A DNA stretch of 64,000 nt, taken from positions 2,404,001 to 2,468,000 of the forward strand of contig NC_013960.1 of the NCBI RefSeq assembly GCF_000024725.1, written 5' to 3'. The translations under genes were made by a program, and so were the position numbers. The notes beneath the pieces were generated by a model, which was not told the origin of the DNA, made no database searches, and saw only the letters and a list, made by a program, of their open reading frames with translations. This document shows, in pieces, positions 1 to 9,625 of this stretch. Position 1 is the stretch's first letter. Each line of letters opens with the position of its first letter. The stretch is from Nitrosococcus halophilus Nc 4 (GTDB lineage: Bacteria; Pseudomonadota; Gammaproteobacteria; Nitrosococcales; Nitrosococcaceae).

Positions 1-1
1 A

Positions 2-772
2 AATATGCGGGAAGCCAGCCAGGGGGAAGGACTTCTGGATAGTCAGCAGGTTCAATTTTATCAAGGGCTTTTTGACCAGCAGATTTCCCTTGAGTTGGCT
101 CGTAAGGGAGGATTGGGGTTGGCGGAGATGATTGCTTCCCAGTTGGGAAACAAAGTCCCGGGGAAAGAATCCCTGCCTTCAGTCCAGAAAACCGCCATTT
201 CCCGTGCTCCAATAGAGAGAATAGAGAGAGTCACGGTCACCGAGAAGCCGGAACCCGCCTTGGCAACGCCGGCTGAATTTGCCCAAACCCTTTGGCCTTA
301 TGCCCAGGAGGCGGCACGTGCTCTTCAGGCCGATCCCCGGGTGCTTCTTGCTCAAGCCGCTCTAGAAACGGGATGGGGGCGGCAGATCCTCCGCACTGAG
401 ACCCAGGAGAGTAGCTACAATCTGTTTAATATCAAGGCTGACGGTCAGTGGCAGGGCCCAGTGACTCAGGTAGGTACCCTCGAATACCGGGAGGGGGTTG
501 CGGTGCGTGAGCAAGCCCGTTTCCGAGTCTATGAATCCTTTGGGGAGAGTTTTGAGGATTACGTCACATTTTTGCAGCAGCAGCCCCGCTATCATCATGC
601 CTTAAGCCATACTCGCAATCCTGAGAGCTTTATCCAAGCCTTAGCCGAGGCTGGCTACGCGACGGATCCTGCCTATGCAGACAAAGTATTAGGGGTTTTA
701 AGGAGTGAGGCGTTAGGACAGGCTTTGGAGGAGATAATCAACTACCTCGGCCCTCAAGGCGGGAGTTTGTGA
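2..772 (+). CDS. flgJ: Flagellar rod assembly protein / peptidoglycan hydrolase FlgJ (5' end cut by window)
   Basis: FlgJ caps the growing flagellar rod and opens the peptidoglycan layer for it in the periplasm. The frame is open to the window edge, and the first visible residues (MREASQGEGLLDSQQ...YQGLFDQQ) match the middle of the N-terminal rod-binding domain, so roughly 60-70 residues lie upstream and the first in-window ATG at position 5 is not the true start. After a linker, a GH73-type glucosaminidase domain runs from about visible residue 90 to the end; the likely catalytic Glu is in ALETGWGRQ (visible residue 121). It is followed 104 bp later by flgK, the usual order flgJ-flgK-flgL. 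Confidence 0.93.
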   Translation, partial: NMREASQGEGLLDSQQVQFYQGLFDQQISLELARKGGLGLAEMIASQLGNKVPGKESLPSVQKTAISRAPIERIERVTVTEKPEPALATPAEFAQTLWPYAQEAARALQADPRVLLAQAALETGWGRQILRTETQESSYNLFNIKADGQWQGPVTQVGTLEYREGVAVREQARFRVYESFGESFEDYVTFLQQQPRYHHALSHTRNPESFIQALAEAGYATDPAYADKVLGVLRSEALGQALEEIINYLGPQGGSL

Positions 773-876
773 AAGCTCAGATTGACCCTGGAGGGGGTAA
801 TGAGGGTGAGGGTAATGAAGAGGTGCGCTTAGGGGAATTTCATCCCCGTTAGATTGTAGGCAAAGCGAAATTTACC

Positions 877-2820
877 ATGGCAACAGGCGATCCACTGAGT
901 ATAGGCCTTTCCGGGCTCTTAGCCATGCAGCGGTCCTTGGCGACCACCAGTCATAACATTGCGAATGTTAATACCCCCGGTTTTTCTCGGCAGCGCACGG
1001 AATTAAGCGCTTCCTTGCCGGAGTCTACAGCTAAGGGATTTATTGGTACCGGGGTTAATGTTGCCACGGTGCGTCGCGCCTATGATGCCTTCTTAACCGA
1101 ACAGGTACAAGGCTATACTTCTGAGTACGCCCAATTCGAAACCTTTCATGATTTGGCGGCTCAGATTGACAATCTTTTTGCGGACCCTGAGGCCGGCTTA
1201 TCCTCCTCCTTGCAGCAATTTTTTAATTCAATGCAAGAGATGGCTGATGACCCCTCTGCGCTGGCAGCTCGCCAGACATTGCTCACTGAAGGTGAAGTGT
1301 TGGCTGCCCGTTTTCATTTTCTCGATGGCCGCCTGCGTGATCTCCATGATTCGGTGAATACTCAACTTCGGGACACAGTGGTGGAAGTCAACACTCTTAC
1401 CTCCTCTATTGCGAAGCTTAACCAACGTATCTTTGAATCTCATGGGCAAAATGGCAGCCAGTCGGCTAATGATTTTTTGGATCAACGGGACCAGCTCATC
1501 GGGGAGCTTGCCCAGAAAGTGGCAGTGACGGTACTTCCCCAAGATAATGGGATGCTCAATGTGCTTATTGGCAATGGCCAGCCCATGGTCGTCGGTAACC
1601 ACAATAGCAAGCTAGCGATTCTTAGCGATCCCTACGATAGCTCCCGGTTAGATATCGGTTATACTACTGGTAGTGACGCTCTGAATATCTCCAACCATAT
1701 CACGGGGGGGGAGCTAGGCGCTTTACTCTCCTTCCGGGACCAAGCACTGGAACCATCCCGCAATCAATTGGGTCAATTGGCGCTTGGAATTACCCAAACC
1801 TTTAATGCTCAGCATCACCTAGGAATGGATCTCAAGGGAGAGCTAGGGCGCGATTTTTTTTCCCCCATTGATTCCAGCGCTCCGGTTTCCTTGCCTCGGG
1901 CGGATAATACCGGCGATGGCGTGGTGGAGATCACTGTCAGCGATGCTAGCAAACTCACTGACAGTGATTATCGGTTGGAGCGAGATGGTGTGAGCTACAC
2001 ACTCACCCGCTTGTCAGATAATCAGGTTTACTCCTTGACTAATTTTCCTGGCGGTACGGAAACTGTCGATGGGCTGACCTTAGATTTAACCGCTGGTTCC
2101 ATGGATTCGGGAGATAGCTATCTTATCCAACCTACCCGGGAGGCAGCCCAAAATTTTGGGGTGATGCTCACCGATGCTAGCCGTATTGCCGCCGCCGCAC
2201 CGATCCGTACCGAGGCAAATCTGGGGAATAAGGGGACAGGGCAAATTTCAGCGGCTTCGGTCACCAACACCAACGGTCTTCCTTTACCTGTTAATGGGCA
2301 GATTACCCTGAGCTATGATGAGGCAACGCAACAATTCAATGTGAATGGGGGACCGGGTGGCCTGTTGAGTTATGATCCCGCGACCGAGGGTGACGGCAAG
2401 GAATTCACCTTTCCTACCTTAGGGGGGATCACCTTCACTATTTCGGGCACCCCTGCCGATGGAGACAATTTTGTTATCCATAACAATACTGGGGGCGTTA
2501 GCGATAACCGCAATGCCCTCGCAATTGCCGGATTGCAGACTGAAAGTAGCCTCCAGGGCGAGACAGCGACTTACCAGGAACATTACAGCCGCTTGGTCGT
2601 GGATGTCGGCGTCCGCACTCGCCAAGCGGAAGTGAACCGGGATACCAGTGGAGCTTTGCTAGATCAGGCCGTTGAAGCCCGGGAAGGGGTATCGGGAGTG
2701 AACTTGGAGGAGGAGGCGGCCAACTTACTCCGTTTTCAACAGGCTTTTCAAGCCGCCGCCCGGGTGATCTCGGTTGCCGATGACATGTTCCAGTCTTTGT
2801 TAGGTGCAGTAGGTAGATAA
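877..2820 (+). CDS. flgK: Flagellar hook-associated protein 1 FlgK
   Basis: FlgK (647 aa) forms the first junction ring between hook and filament and is exported by the flagellar type III system. The N-terminus has the rod/hook family signature (GLSGLLAMQRSLATTSHNIAN, then NTPGFSRQR), and the C-terminus has the matching amphipathic segment GVNLEEEAANLLRFQQAFQA. The long central part is the variable surface-exposed region. The length lies in the usual range (about 550-680). The ATG at 877 has only a weak ribosome site upstream, but it is the only start that keeps the conserved N-terminus. flgL begins 3 bp after the stop, so the two are clearly co-transcribed. Confidence 0.96.
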   Translation: MATGDPLSIGLSGLLAMQRSLATTSHNIANVNTPGFSRQRTELSASLPESTAKGFIGTGVNVATVRRAYDAFLTEQVQGYTSEYAQFETFHDLAAQIDNLFADPEAGLSSSLQQFFNSMQEMADDPSALAARQTLLTEGEVLAARFHFLDGRLRDLHDSVNTQLRDTVVEVNTLTSSIAKLNQRIFESHGQNGSQSANDFLDQRDQLIGELAQKVAVTVLPQDNGMLNVLIGNGQPMVVGNHNSKLAILSDPYDSSRLDIGYTTGSDALNISNHITGGELGALLSFRDQALEPSRNQLGQLALGITQTFNAQHHLGMDLKGELGRDFFSPIDSSAPVSLPRADNTGDGVVEITVSDASKLTDSDYRLERDGVSYTLTRLSDNQVYSLTNFPGGTETVDGLTLDLTAGSMDSGDSYLIQPTREAAQNFGVMLTDASRIAAAAPIRTEANLGNKGTGQISAASVTNTNGLPLPVNGQITLSYDEATQQFNVNGGPGGLLSYDPATEGDGKEFTFPTLGGITFTISGTPADGDNFVIHNNTGGVSDNRNALAIAGLQTESSLQGETATYQEHYSRLVVDVGVRTRQAEVNRDTSGALLDQAVEAREGVSGVNLEEEAANLLRFQQAFQAAARVISVADDMFQSLLGAVGR

Positions 2821-2823
2821 TCC

Positions 2824-4026
2824 ATGCGTATCTCTACTTCCTTATTCCAGCAACGAAGCATCGATGGGATACTGGATCAGCAGGCCCAGGTCAGCAAAAT
2901 TCAACAGCAATTAGCCACTGGTCGCCGTATTCTTACTCCGGCCGATGATCCTGCAGCTGCCGCTCGCCTGCTGGATGTTCGTGAGACTTTCGAGCAACTC
3001 TCCCAGTTCCAAAGAAACGCCGACAGGGCAACGGCTCGCCTCTCCCAGGAGGAAACAGCCCTGGCAGGGGTGGGGGATTTACTGCAGCGGGTGCGGGAAC
3101 TAGCGGTGCAGGCTAATAATGGCGCTCAAAATAATGAGAATCGTGTCATGATGGCCAAGGAGGTTCGGCAGCGCCTTGACGAAATTTTGGGGCTTGCCAA
3201 CGCTCAAGATGCCAGTGGTGAATATCTCTTTGCCGGTTTTAAGGGCCGCACCCAACCCATTATCCGGGAAGGAGGGAATTTTACCTACCAGGGCGATCAA
3301 GGCCAGCGCCAGATACAGATCAGTCCCTCAGTGCAGGTGGCGGACAGTGATCCAGGCTCCGAGGTATTCCTAGCCATCCGCGAGGGGAATGGTACTTTTG
3401 TGACTGAGGCGGACCCCTCCAATAGCGGCTCGGGGGTGATAGGTCCCGGTTCGGTCAGTGGGACGTTTGTTCCTGGTGATTACACCTTGCGCTTTTCTCA
3501 GCCACAGTCCAGTGATTCCCTTACTTTCGAGGTGCTGGACTCACAAAATAACGTAGTGACCAGCGGCAATTTTGTCAGTGGGGGAGCGATTACTTTTGGC
3601 GGTGCCCAGGTAAGGGTAACCGGCACGCCTGGGGATGGGGATCGTTTCACTATCCGCTCAAGCGCCCATCAGGATATGTTCACTACTGTCCAGCGTTTTA
3701 TCGATGCTTTGGAGCGGCCAGTGAGCGACACGGCCAGTCAGGCCCGATTCAATAATGATATGAATAGGACTCTCACTGATTTGGATCAAGCGCTGGGGAA
3801 GGTTTCGGAGATCCGGGCAGGAGTCGGAGCCCGCCTTAATGCCATCGATAGCGAGCGCCAAATGAACGAAGACGTGAGTCTGCAAATGGCTAAGCTGCAA
3901 TCCTCTCTTAACGATCTTGACCTTGCCGAGGCCATCGGCCATCTCAATCAGCAGCTAACGGCTCTTGAGGCTGCTCAGCGAACCTATGTCCGGTTACAGG
4001 GCTTATCTTTATTTAGCCTTCTGTAG
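2824..4026 (+). CDS. flgL: Flagellar hook-associated protein 3 FlgL
   Basis: FlgL (400 aa) is the second hook-filament junction protein and is related to flagellin. The N-terminal helix region (MRISTSLFQQRSIDGI, then LATGRRILTPADDPAAAARL) and the C-terminal helix (LNDLDLAEAIGHLNQQLTAL) are the conserved flagellin-like D0/D1 pair. The central part, about residues 140-280, is a beta-rich variable region. It follows flgK with a 3-bp gap. The next gene begins 16 bp downstream if its start is taken at 4043. Confidence 0.95.
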   Translation: MRISTSLFQQRSIDGILDQQAQVSKIQQQLATGRRILTPADDPAAAARLLDVRETFEQLSQFQRNADRATARLSQEETALAGVGDLLQRVRELAVQANNGAQNNENRVMMAKEVRQRLDEILGLANAQDASGEYLFAGFKGRTQPIIREGGNFTYQGDQGQRQIQISPSVQVADSDPGSEVFLAIREGNGTFVTEADPSNSGSGVIGPGSVSGTFVPGDYTLRFSQPQSSDSLTFEVLDSQNNVVTSGNFVSGGAITFGGAQVRVTGTPGDGDRFTIRSSAHQDMFTTVQRFIDALERPVSDTASQARFNNDMNRTLTDLDQALGKVSEIRAGVGARLNAIDSERQMNEDVSLQMAKLQSSLNDLDLAEAIGHLNQQLTALEAAQRTYVRLQGLSLFSLL

Positions 4027-4042
4027 CCAGTGTAACATAACG

Positions 4043-5272
4043 ATGAATTTCTTGATTGGCAGGCAGCAAATTTATGATCGTGATTGGAACGTATACGGAT
4101 ATGAACTGTTATTCCGTAATTTCCAAGGCGATTCGCCTGTAATCGTTGATGGGACTCAAGCGACTAATCAAATTATTGTGGATAGCATGCTGGAGCATGG
4201 GCTAGAGAATCTGGTAGGTTTTCATTATGCCTTTATCAATTTTACCCGTGATAACATACTGAGCGGAACTCCCCTATTGCTTCCCAAGGACCGGGTCATT
4301 ATTGAAGTCCTAGAAAGTGTGGAAGTTGATGAGCCTTTGATTGAAGCACTCCACGCATTGGCTAAGCAAGGATACCGAATTGCATTGGATGATTTTATCT
4401 TCTCTGAAGAAAAGAAACCGCTAGTTAATCTTGCGCATATTATCAAGCTTGATGTGCAACATTTGAGCCGAGAGCAAAACTTGATGCATTTCGGGCTACT
4501 GCAACGGTTCCCTGTGAAAATTCTGGCCGAAAAAGTCGAAACTGCTGCACAATTCTATGAATTCAAAAAGCTGGGTTGTGATTATTTTCAGGGATTTTTT
4601 TTTAGCAAGCCATGTCTAGTTTCTGGAGAGCGTCTTGCCGCTAATGACTACGTGTTGTTTTCAGTGCTTGCGGAAATCAACAAACCTAATATAAATACCC
4701 AAGCGCTGGCCAAAATCATCTCAAGTGATGTTGGTTTGAGCTATAAACTTCTACGATACATTAACTCGGCATATTTCTCTCTGCCGCGAAAAATCATCTC
4801 CATACACCATGGGATTTTATATCTAGGTATCCGGGAGATTAGGCGTTGGGCAAATTTGATCATATTGCTCCGTTTGCCTAATGCATCAAAAGAATTGATC
4901 CGGATTGCCCTTGTGCGCGCAAAAATGTGCGAGCTGTTATGTATCGTGGCAGGCAATCATAATTGCAATAATGGTTGTGGTAATGATTGTAACTGTGAGA
5001 AATTTTTTCTAGTGGGATTATTATCAATAATAAATCAAATGCTGAAGATGCCGCTTGATAAAGTAGCTAGTTCCCTTCCCTTGGCGGAGGATGTCTTCAA
5101 TGGGCTGGCCTATCGGGAAGGCGCAATTGGAGAAGCCTTAAACTGTGCAATTAATTATGAACATTGGAACCTCTCGGCGGTCCATTATTTGAATTTGAGC
5201 CCCTTTGACATCGGGAAAATTTTTCTCGACAGTGTTGCCTGGGCAATGGAGATCAATTTGTCATTACGTTGA
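4043..5272 (+). CDS. EAL-HDOD signalling protein (YuxH/CdgJ type), with cysteine-rich insert
   Basis: A two-domain protein of 409 aa: an EAL (cyclic-di-GMP phosphodiesterase family) domain at about residues 1-200 and an HDOD domain at about 200-400. Several EAL landmarks are present: ExLxR as YELLFR (residues 20-25), an Asn in INFTRDN, EVLES in place of EAL (89-92), ALDDF (114-118), KLD, and AEKVET. The loop after DDF reads IFSEEKK instead of the catalytic G(T/S)G, so enzyme activity is doubtful. A low-complexity Asn/Cys stretch (NHNCNNGCGNDCNCEK, residues 305-320) sits inside the HDOD domain. I chose ATG 4043 because the family begins with xxIGRQQIYD; an upstream in-frame start at 3965 would overlap flgL. 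The position between flgL and fliC suggests a role in motility control. Confidence 0.88.
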   Translation: MNFLIGRQQIYDRDWNVYGYELLFRNFQGDSPVIVDGTQATNQIIVDSMLEHGLENLVGFHYAFINFTRDNILSGTPLLLPKDRVIIEVLESVEVDEPLIEALHALAKQGYRIALDDFIFSEEKKPLVNLAHIIKLDVQHLSREQNLMHFGLLQRFPVKILAEKVETAAQFYEFKKLGCDYFQGFFFSKPCLVSGERLAANDYVLFSVLAEINKPNINTQALAKIISSDVGLSYKLLRYINSAYFSLPRKIISIHHGILYLGIREIRRWANLIILLRLPNASKELIRIALVRAKMCELLCIVAGNHNCNNGCGNDCNCEKFFLVGLLSIINQMLKMPLDKVASSLPLAEDVFNGLAYREGAIGEALNCAINYEHWNLSAVHYLNLSPFDIGKIFLDSVAWAMEINLSLR

Positions 5273-5484
5273 AACAATCGGTTATTTAGTGCTGAGTCTG
5301 ATCGTTAAATAACCCGTCATCCAGTTTGAATTTCTGTGGGCGCATTTCCCGCCCCTTGGGGTAGGGAGTGGCTTTTTTATATTCTTCGCTGCTATTTCAT
5401 GACTTATTCGGGCTAGCTGCCTGTGGATGTCATAGCGCCGGCAAATAATCCCTCCCTCAATGACGAATTTTTGCCGGTATCCAC

Positions 5485-5511
5485 TAAAGTTTCCCCCCGC
5501 TTTGCCGATCC
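5485..5511 (+). promoter_or_regulatory. Sigma-28 (FliA) promoter of flagellin gene
   Basis: TAAAGTTT at 5485-5492, an 11-base C-rich spacer, then GCCGATCC at 5504-5511. This matches the sigma-28 consensus TAAAGTTT-N11-GCCGATAA at 14 of 16 positions with exact spacing. It lies about 95 bp upstream of fliC. The 5273-5606 gap otherwise shows no gene: a short frame at 5423-5629 would run over this promoter and into fliC. Confidence 0.88.
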
Positions 5512-5606
5512 TTCCCATGGAAGCGGTGAATGCGTTTTTTGCGCATCTCCGACAGAGACAACCTACCTGGGGACAAGCCCGGGCAAAATTATGAGGGAGG
5601 ATAACG

Positions 5607-7076
5607 ATGCCTCAAATTATGAATACTAATATTATGTCGCTAAATGCGCAGCGGAATCTCGATCGTTCCCAGAGCACCTTGCAGACCTCGTTACAGCGTT
5701 TGTCCTCAGGCTTGCGGATCAATAGCGCCAAGGATGATGCTGCTGGCCTGGCCATCACCGACCGGATGACGGCTCAAATTCGCGGTCTTAATCAAGCCGC
5801 CCGTAATGCCAACGATGGGATCTCTTTGGCCCAGACCGCAGAAGGTGCGTTGCATGAATCTACCAGCCTCCTGCAGCGGGTGCGCGAGTTGGCGGTCCAG
5901 TCCGCCAACGACACCAACACGGATGCTGATCGTACAAGCCTGCAGAACGAAGTGACTCAGCTCATTGCTGAGATGAACCGCATTGCCAGCAGCACTCAGT
6001 TCAACGGCAAGAGCCTGCTAGATGGCAGCTTGAGCAATGCGATCTTCCATGTGGGCGCTAATGCCGATCAGACCATTTCCGTAGGCATTGATGATGCCCG
6101 CACTAGCCGCTTGGGCGCCAATGCCACGCTAACCTCTACGGGGACTGCGGTCAGCGACGGCCAGAGCGCTGCGCTGACCAGCCCGAGCGGGGTCCTCGAG
6201 ATCAACGGTACCGCCATCACCGTGACCTCGGATGGCCTATCGACACGAGATGCAGCTGCCTCCGCCAATGCCGTGGCTGCGGGCATCAACGCCTTGTCCG
6301 CTACTACAGGGGTTTCTGCCACAGCCAATGCTACCACGGCCAATTTGGGGACCATCACGGCCGCTGCTACTGGTTTTGCTGCGGGCGATTTTGCTATCAA
6401 CGGTATCAATATCACCGCGGGGGCTATAGCGAGTGGTGATTCCGACAGCGCGTTGCGGGATGCCATCAATGCCGTGCAGAATCAAACCGGCGTGACGGCG
6501 GCCCTGAATTCCAGCAATGAATTGGTATTGACGGCTGCCGATGGTCGCAACATACAGCTAGAAACCGATGGTACCCAGGCTGACGGCGTTTCCGTATTCG
6601 GTGCCGCGACCTTTGATACCAATGGCGGTTCAGCAGTTGATATTGTAACGGTAGGAACGGTGACCCTCGACAGCGATGAAGCCTTCGTGGTGGATACGGG
6701 TATCACCCAGGCGACTCATGGCATGGCCATTACCGCAGGTACCTATAATGTGGATACCAGCAATGCCATGGAAAACGTGGATATTTCGACTCAATCTGGG
6801 GCCAACAGCGCCCTCGCCAATGTTGATCGGGCTCTTTCACAGATTGATTCCATGCGGGGTGATTTGGGTGCGCTTCAGAACCGTTTTCAATCCACTATCT
6901 CGAATCTGGAGAATGTCTCTGAGAATCTGTCAGCGGCGCGTTCCCGAATCCGGGATGCGGATTTCGCCGCTGAGACAGCGGAATTGACCCGCAATCAGAT
7001 CCTCCAGCAGGCAGGGACTGCCATGTTGGCCCAGGCCAACTCGCTGCCGCAAAACGTACTGAGTCTGCTCCAGTAA
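5607..7076 (+). CDS. fliC: Flagellin FliC
   Basis: Filament subunit, 489 aa. The N-terminal D0/D1 block ([20 protein letters not shown], then [19 protein letters not shown]) and the C-terminal block ([20 protein letters not shown], ending [12 protein letters not shown]) are canonical. The central part, about residues 170-390, is Ala/Thr/Gly-rich and is the variable surface domain. The start at 5607 has a good ribosome site (GAGGGAGGA); an in-frame ATG four codons further is an alternative that gives the more usual MNTNI start. A sigma-28 promoter lies upstream and a strong hairpin just downstream. Confidence 0.97.
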   Translation: MPQIMNTNIMSLNAQRNLDRSQSTLQTSLQRLSSGLRINSAKDDAAGLAITDRMTAQIRGLNQAARNANDGISLAQTAEGALHESTSLLQRVRELAVQSANDTNTDADRTSLQNEVTQLIAEMNRIASSTQFNGKSLLDGSLSNAIFHVGANADQTISVGIDDARTSRLGANATLTSTGTAVSDGQSAALTSPSGVLEINGTAITVTSDGLSTRDAAASANAVAAGINALSATTGVSATANATTANLGTITAAATGFAAGDFAINGINITAGAIASGDSDSALRDAINAVQNQTGVTAALNSSNELVLTAADGRNIQLETDGTQADGVSVFGAATFDTNGGSAVDIVTVGTVTLDSDEAFVVDTGITQATHGMAITAGTYNVDTSNAMENVDISTQSGANSALANVDRALSQIDSMRGDLGALQNRFQSTISNLENVSENLSAARSRIRDADFAAETAELTRNQILQQAGTAMLAQANSLPQNVLSLLQ

Positions 7077-7088
7077 AGCCAAGTGAGT

Positions 7089-7127
7089 GAGCATCATGTC
7101 CGGAATACGGTTCCGGGCGTGATGCTC
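7089..7127 (+). terminator. Hairpin after fliC (terminator or mRNA-stabilising stem)
   Basis: An inverted repeat with arms GAGCATCA-tgt-CCGGAA and TTCCGG-gcg-TGATGCTC around a 5-base loop, starting 13 bp after the fliC stop. No T-run follows, so it may stabilise the abundant flagellin mRNA or give partial termination before flaG rather than act as a classical intrinsic terminator. Confidence 0.65.
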
Positions 7128-7153
7128 GTGGATAGTCTGTAAGGAATCAGCCC

Positions 7154-7552
7154 ATGAATAACAATATCCATCCAGGACTTCTGCCTGCCGTGATTCCTGA
7201 TCGAGCCTCACGAATGACTGAAATAAAAATTAATCCGCCCAGCGAGCAGCAACCCTTATCCGCTGGATCGTCTCGGCCCAAGGAGAAAGAGACTGGAAAC
7301 CGGGAAGTTGAATCTCAGAAATTGGTTGATGCGGTGCAAAGCATTAATGATTTTATGCAAAATGTACGTCGGGAATTACAATTTAGCATCGATGAGGTGA
7401 CGGGCCGTACCGTGATTAAAGTTGTTGATAGGGAAAGTGAAGAAGTCATTCGGCAGATTCCTCCAGAAGAAGTGCTGACACTGGCGCGGCGAGTAGCGGA
7501 AGAAGGGGGGCAGGGAGTAACGGATGGCACGCTCATCCAAACATTGGTTTAA
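7154..7552 (+). CDS. flaG: FlaG family flagellar protein
   Basis: 132 aa. The C-terminal half carries the FlaG signature (LQFSIDEVTGRTVIKVVDRE, then EEVIRQIPPEEVLTLA). The N-terminal third is hydrophilic and poorly conserved, as is usual. FlaG proteins lie between flagellin and fliD in polar flagellates and influence filament length; the mechanism is not settled. Start ATG 7154, with AAGGAA about 10 bases upstream. Confidence 0.92.
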   Translation: MNNNIHPGLLPAVIPDRASRMTEIKINPPSEQQPLSAGSSRPKEKETGNREVESQKLVDAVQSINDFMQNVRRELQFSIDEVTGRTVIKVVDRESEEVIRQIPPEEVLTLARRVAEEGGQGVTDGTLIQTLV

Positions 7553-7585
7553 TGGCTGGCTTATTTCTGAACGGGTGAGAGAGGC

Positions 7586-9625
7586 ATGATTACTTCGGCG
7601 GGTGTGGGTTCCGGGCTTGACATCGAGAGCTTGGTTAGCCAACTGGTAGCGGCGGAAGGCCAACCGCAGCGGCTCCGCCTCGATCGCCGGGAAGCTCGGC
7701 TGCAAACGACTCTGTCGGCCATGGGTACCCTGAAAAGTGAATTAGCTAATTTCCAAAATGCCGTTTCAGGGCTTAGCTCGCTTTCGGCTTTCCAAGGGAC
7801 CAAAGCGAGCGTTGGCAATACCAGTTTATTGACTGCTTCGGCGACGGCGGAAGCGGCTACCGGTACTTACAGTGTAGAAGTGCAGCAGCTTGCCCAAGCG
7901 CAAAAACTCGCTTCCAAGACATTCGCTGACTCCCACACTGTTATCAGCACGGGAACCCTGAGCTTTCGTTTTGGCACCTATGATGGGGACAGCAATACCT
8001 TTACGGCGAACCCAGATAAATCGGCCCAAGTGGTGACTATTGACGCTGCCCACAGTAGTCTGAGCGGTATCCGCGATGCCGTCAATGGGGCCAATATAGG
8101 GGTCAGTGCGAGTATCGTCAACGATGGGGCTGGGGATCGTCTGGTGTTCACCTCTAAAGACATGGGGGTTGCCAATAGCCTGCAAATTACCGTCGGCGAT
8201 GGTGATGGTACTGATCCGGCGGATAATGTGGATGACGACGGCTTGTCGCAACTTGCCTATGACCCCACCGCTCCAGGTGTCGGTAGTGGTAAGAATTTGA
8301 CGGAGACGGTGGCCGCCCAGGATGCCCGCCTCCTGGTCGACGGCTTGACCATCACCCGCCCCACCAATACCGCCACCGGGGTGATTGAGGGGGTGACTTT
8401 AAACCTCAAAAGTGCTGAATCCGGTTCCCCCACGACACTCACGGTGGCTTCCGATGGACAAGCCATCAGCAAATCAGTGAACAGTTTCGTGGACTCTTAT
8501 AACAGCTTGGTGGAGAGCTTAAACTCGCTTTCTTCCTATAACCCGGAGACCCGAGAAAGGGGCGCCCTGCTAGGGGATGCGAGTTTACGTGGAATAGAAA
8601 ACCGCATCCGCCGTCTCATGGGCGATGCCGTGGCCGGACTGTCTGGCCCCTACCGGGCCCTGGCCGATATCGGGATCACCACCCAGCGAGAGGGGACCTT
8701 AGCTTTAGAGGAGAGTAAGTTACAGAGTGCTATTGAGACCCATCCGGAGGCAATTGCCCGGCTGTTTGCGGTCGGTGGGGAAGCCTCGGATCCTTTAGTG
8801 CGTTTTGTTGAGGGTACGGAGACAACCCGGGCTGGTGAATATGAAGTTAATATTAGTCAATTGGCCACCCAAGGGAAGTACACGGGGAATGCGACAGGTA
8901 GTTTCCCCATTACTATCGATGCGGACAACGACGAATTCACCCTCAAAGTGGATGGCAGCGAGCTGGGGACGATATCGCTAACCCACGAAACTTATAACAA
9001 TGGCTCGGAGCTTGCCGCAGCGCTCCAGAGTCAGATTAATAGCAACCCTAAACTGAGTGAGGCAGGGGGAAGTGTGGCGGTCGAGTTTGTGAGCGACCAC
9101 CTTGAGATGACCTCTAGCCGTTATGGGAGTGCTTCAAGTGTTGAAATCCTATCGTTAGATCCTTCGCCGACCGCGACCACTACCCAAACTCTGGGTTTGA
9201 CTGTGAACAGTGGCAACGCAGGGGTGGATGTAGCGGGAACCATCGGTGGCCAAGCAGCAGTCGGTTCTGGCCGCTTCTTGACCGGAAGCGGTGGGGCGGA
9301 AGGGGTTAAGCTTGAAGTGCTTGGTGGTGCCGTTGGGGATCGGGGTAGCGTGGCCTTTTCCCGCGGAGTCGCTGCCCAGCTTAATACTTATCTCGAGCAA
9401 ATATCCGACTCGGACGGGTTTTTAGACAATCGCATTGATGGTTTGAATGATCGCGTTGCCGATCTGGGCGAGCAGCGGGAGGTTTTAGATCGGCGGCTAG
9501 TCGCCCTGGAGCAGCGTTACCGGGCCCAATTTACTGCGCTAGACAGTCTCCTTGGGCAGCTTCAAACCACAAGTAATTTCTTAAGTCAACAAATTGCCGC
9601 TTTACCGAGAAGAACTTCCCTATAG
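7586..9625 (+). CDS. fliD: Flagellar filament cap protein FliD (HAP2)
   Basis: FliD sits at the filament tip and directs flagellin folding; 679 aa. The N-terminus ITSAGVGSGLDIESLVSQLV is the family hallmark, followed by coiled-coil-forming AEGQPQRLRLDRREARLQ. The C-terminal FliD domain includes a heptad-like stretch (RVADLGEQREVLDRRLVALE) and ends in NFLSQQIAALPRRTSL. The central part is variable. It is larger than the enteric protein (about 470 aa) because of extra surface domains. The preferred start is ATG 7586, 33 bp after flaG. Confidence 0.95.
   Translation: MITSAGVGSGLDIESLVSQLVAAEGQPQRLRLDRREARLQTTLSAMGTLKSELANFQNAVSGLSSLSAFQGTKASVGNTSLLTASATAEAATGTYSVEVQQLAQAQKLASKTFADSHTVISTGTLSFRFGTYDGDSNTFTANPDKSAQVVTIDAAHSSLSGIRDAVNGANIGVSASIVNDGAGDRLVFTSKDMGVANSLQITVGDGDGTDPADNVDDDGLSQLAYDPTAPGVGSGKNLTETVAAQDARLLVDGLTITRPTNTATGVIEGVTLNLKSAESGSPTTLTVASDGQAISKSVNSFVDSYNSLVESLNSLSSYNPETRERGALLGDASLRGIENRIRRLMGDAVAGLSGPYRALADIGITTQREGTLALEESKLQSAIETHPEAIARLFAVGGEASDPLVRFVEGTETTRAGEYEVNISQLATQGKYTGNATGSFPITIDADNDEFTLKVDGSELGTISLTHETYNNGSELAAALQSQINSNPKLSEAGGSVAVEFVSDHLEMTSSRYGSASSVEILSLDPSPTATTTQTLGLTVNSGNAGVDVAGTIGGQAAVGSGRFLTGSGGAEGVKLEVLGGAVGDRGSVAFSRGVAAQLNTYLEQISDSDGFLDNRIDGLNDRVADLGEQREVLDRRLVALEQRYRAQFTALDSLLGQLQTTSNFLSQQIAALPRRTSL

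Noticed and set aside
5423-5629. 68-residue open frame before fliC
   Set aside because: It covers the sigma-28 promoter and the fliC ribosome site and overlaps the fliC start.
6068-6706. Long minus-strand frames inside fliC
   Set aside because: They are shadows produced by the Ala/Thr-rich, compositionally skewed central part of flagellin.
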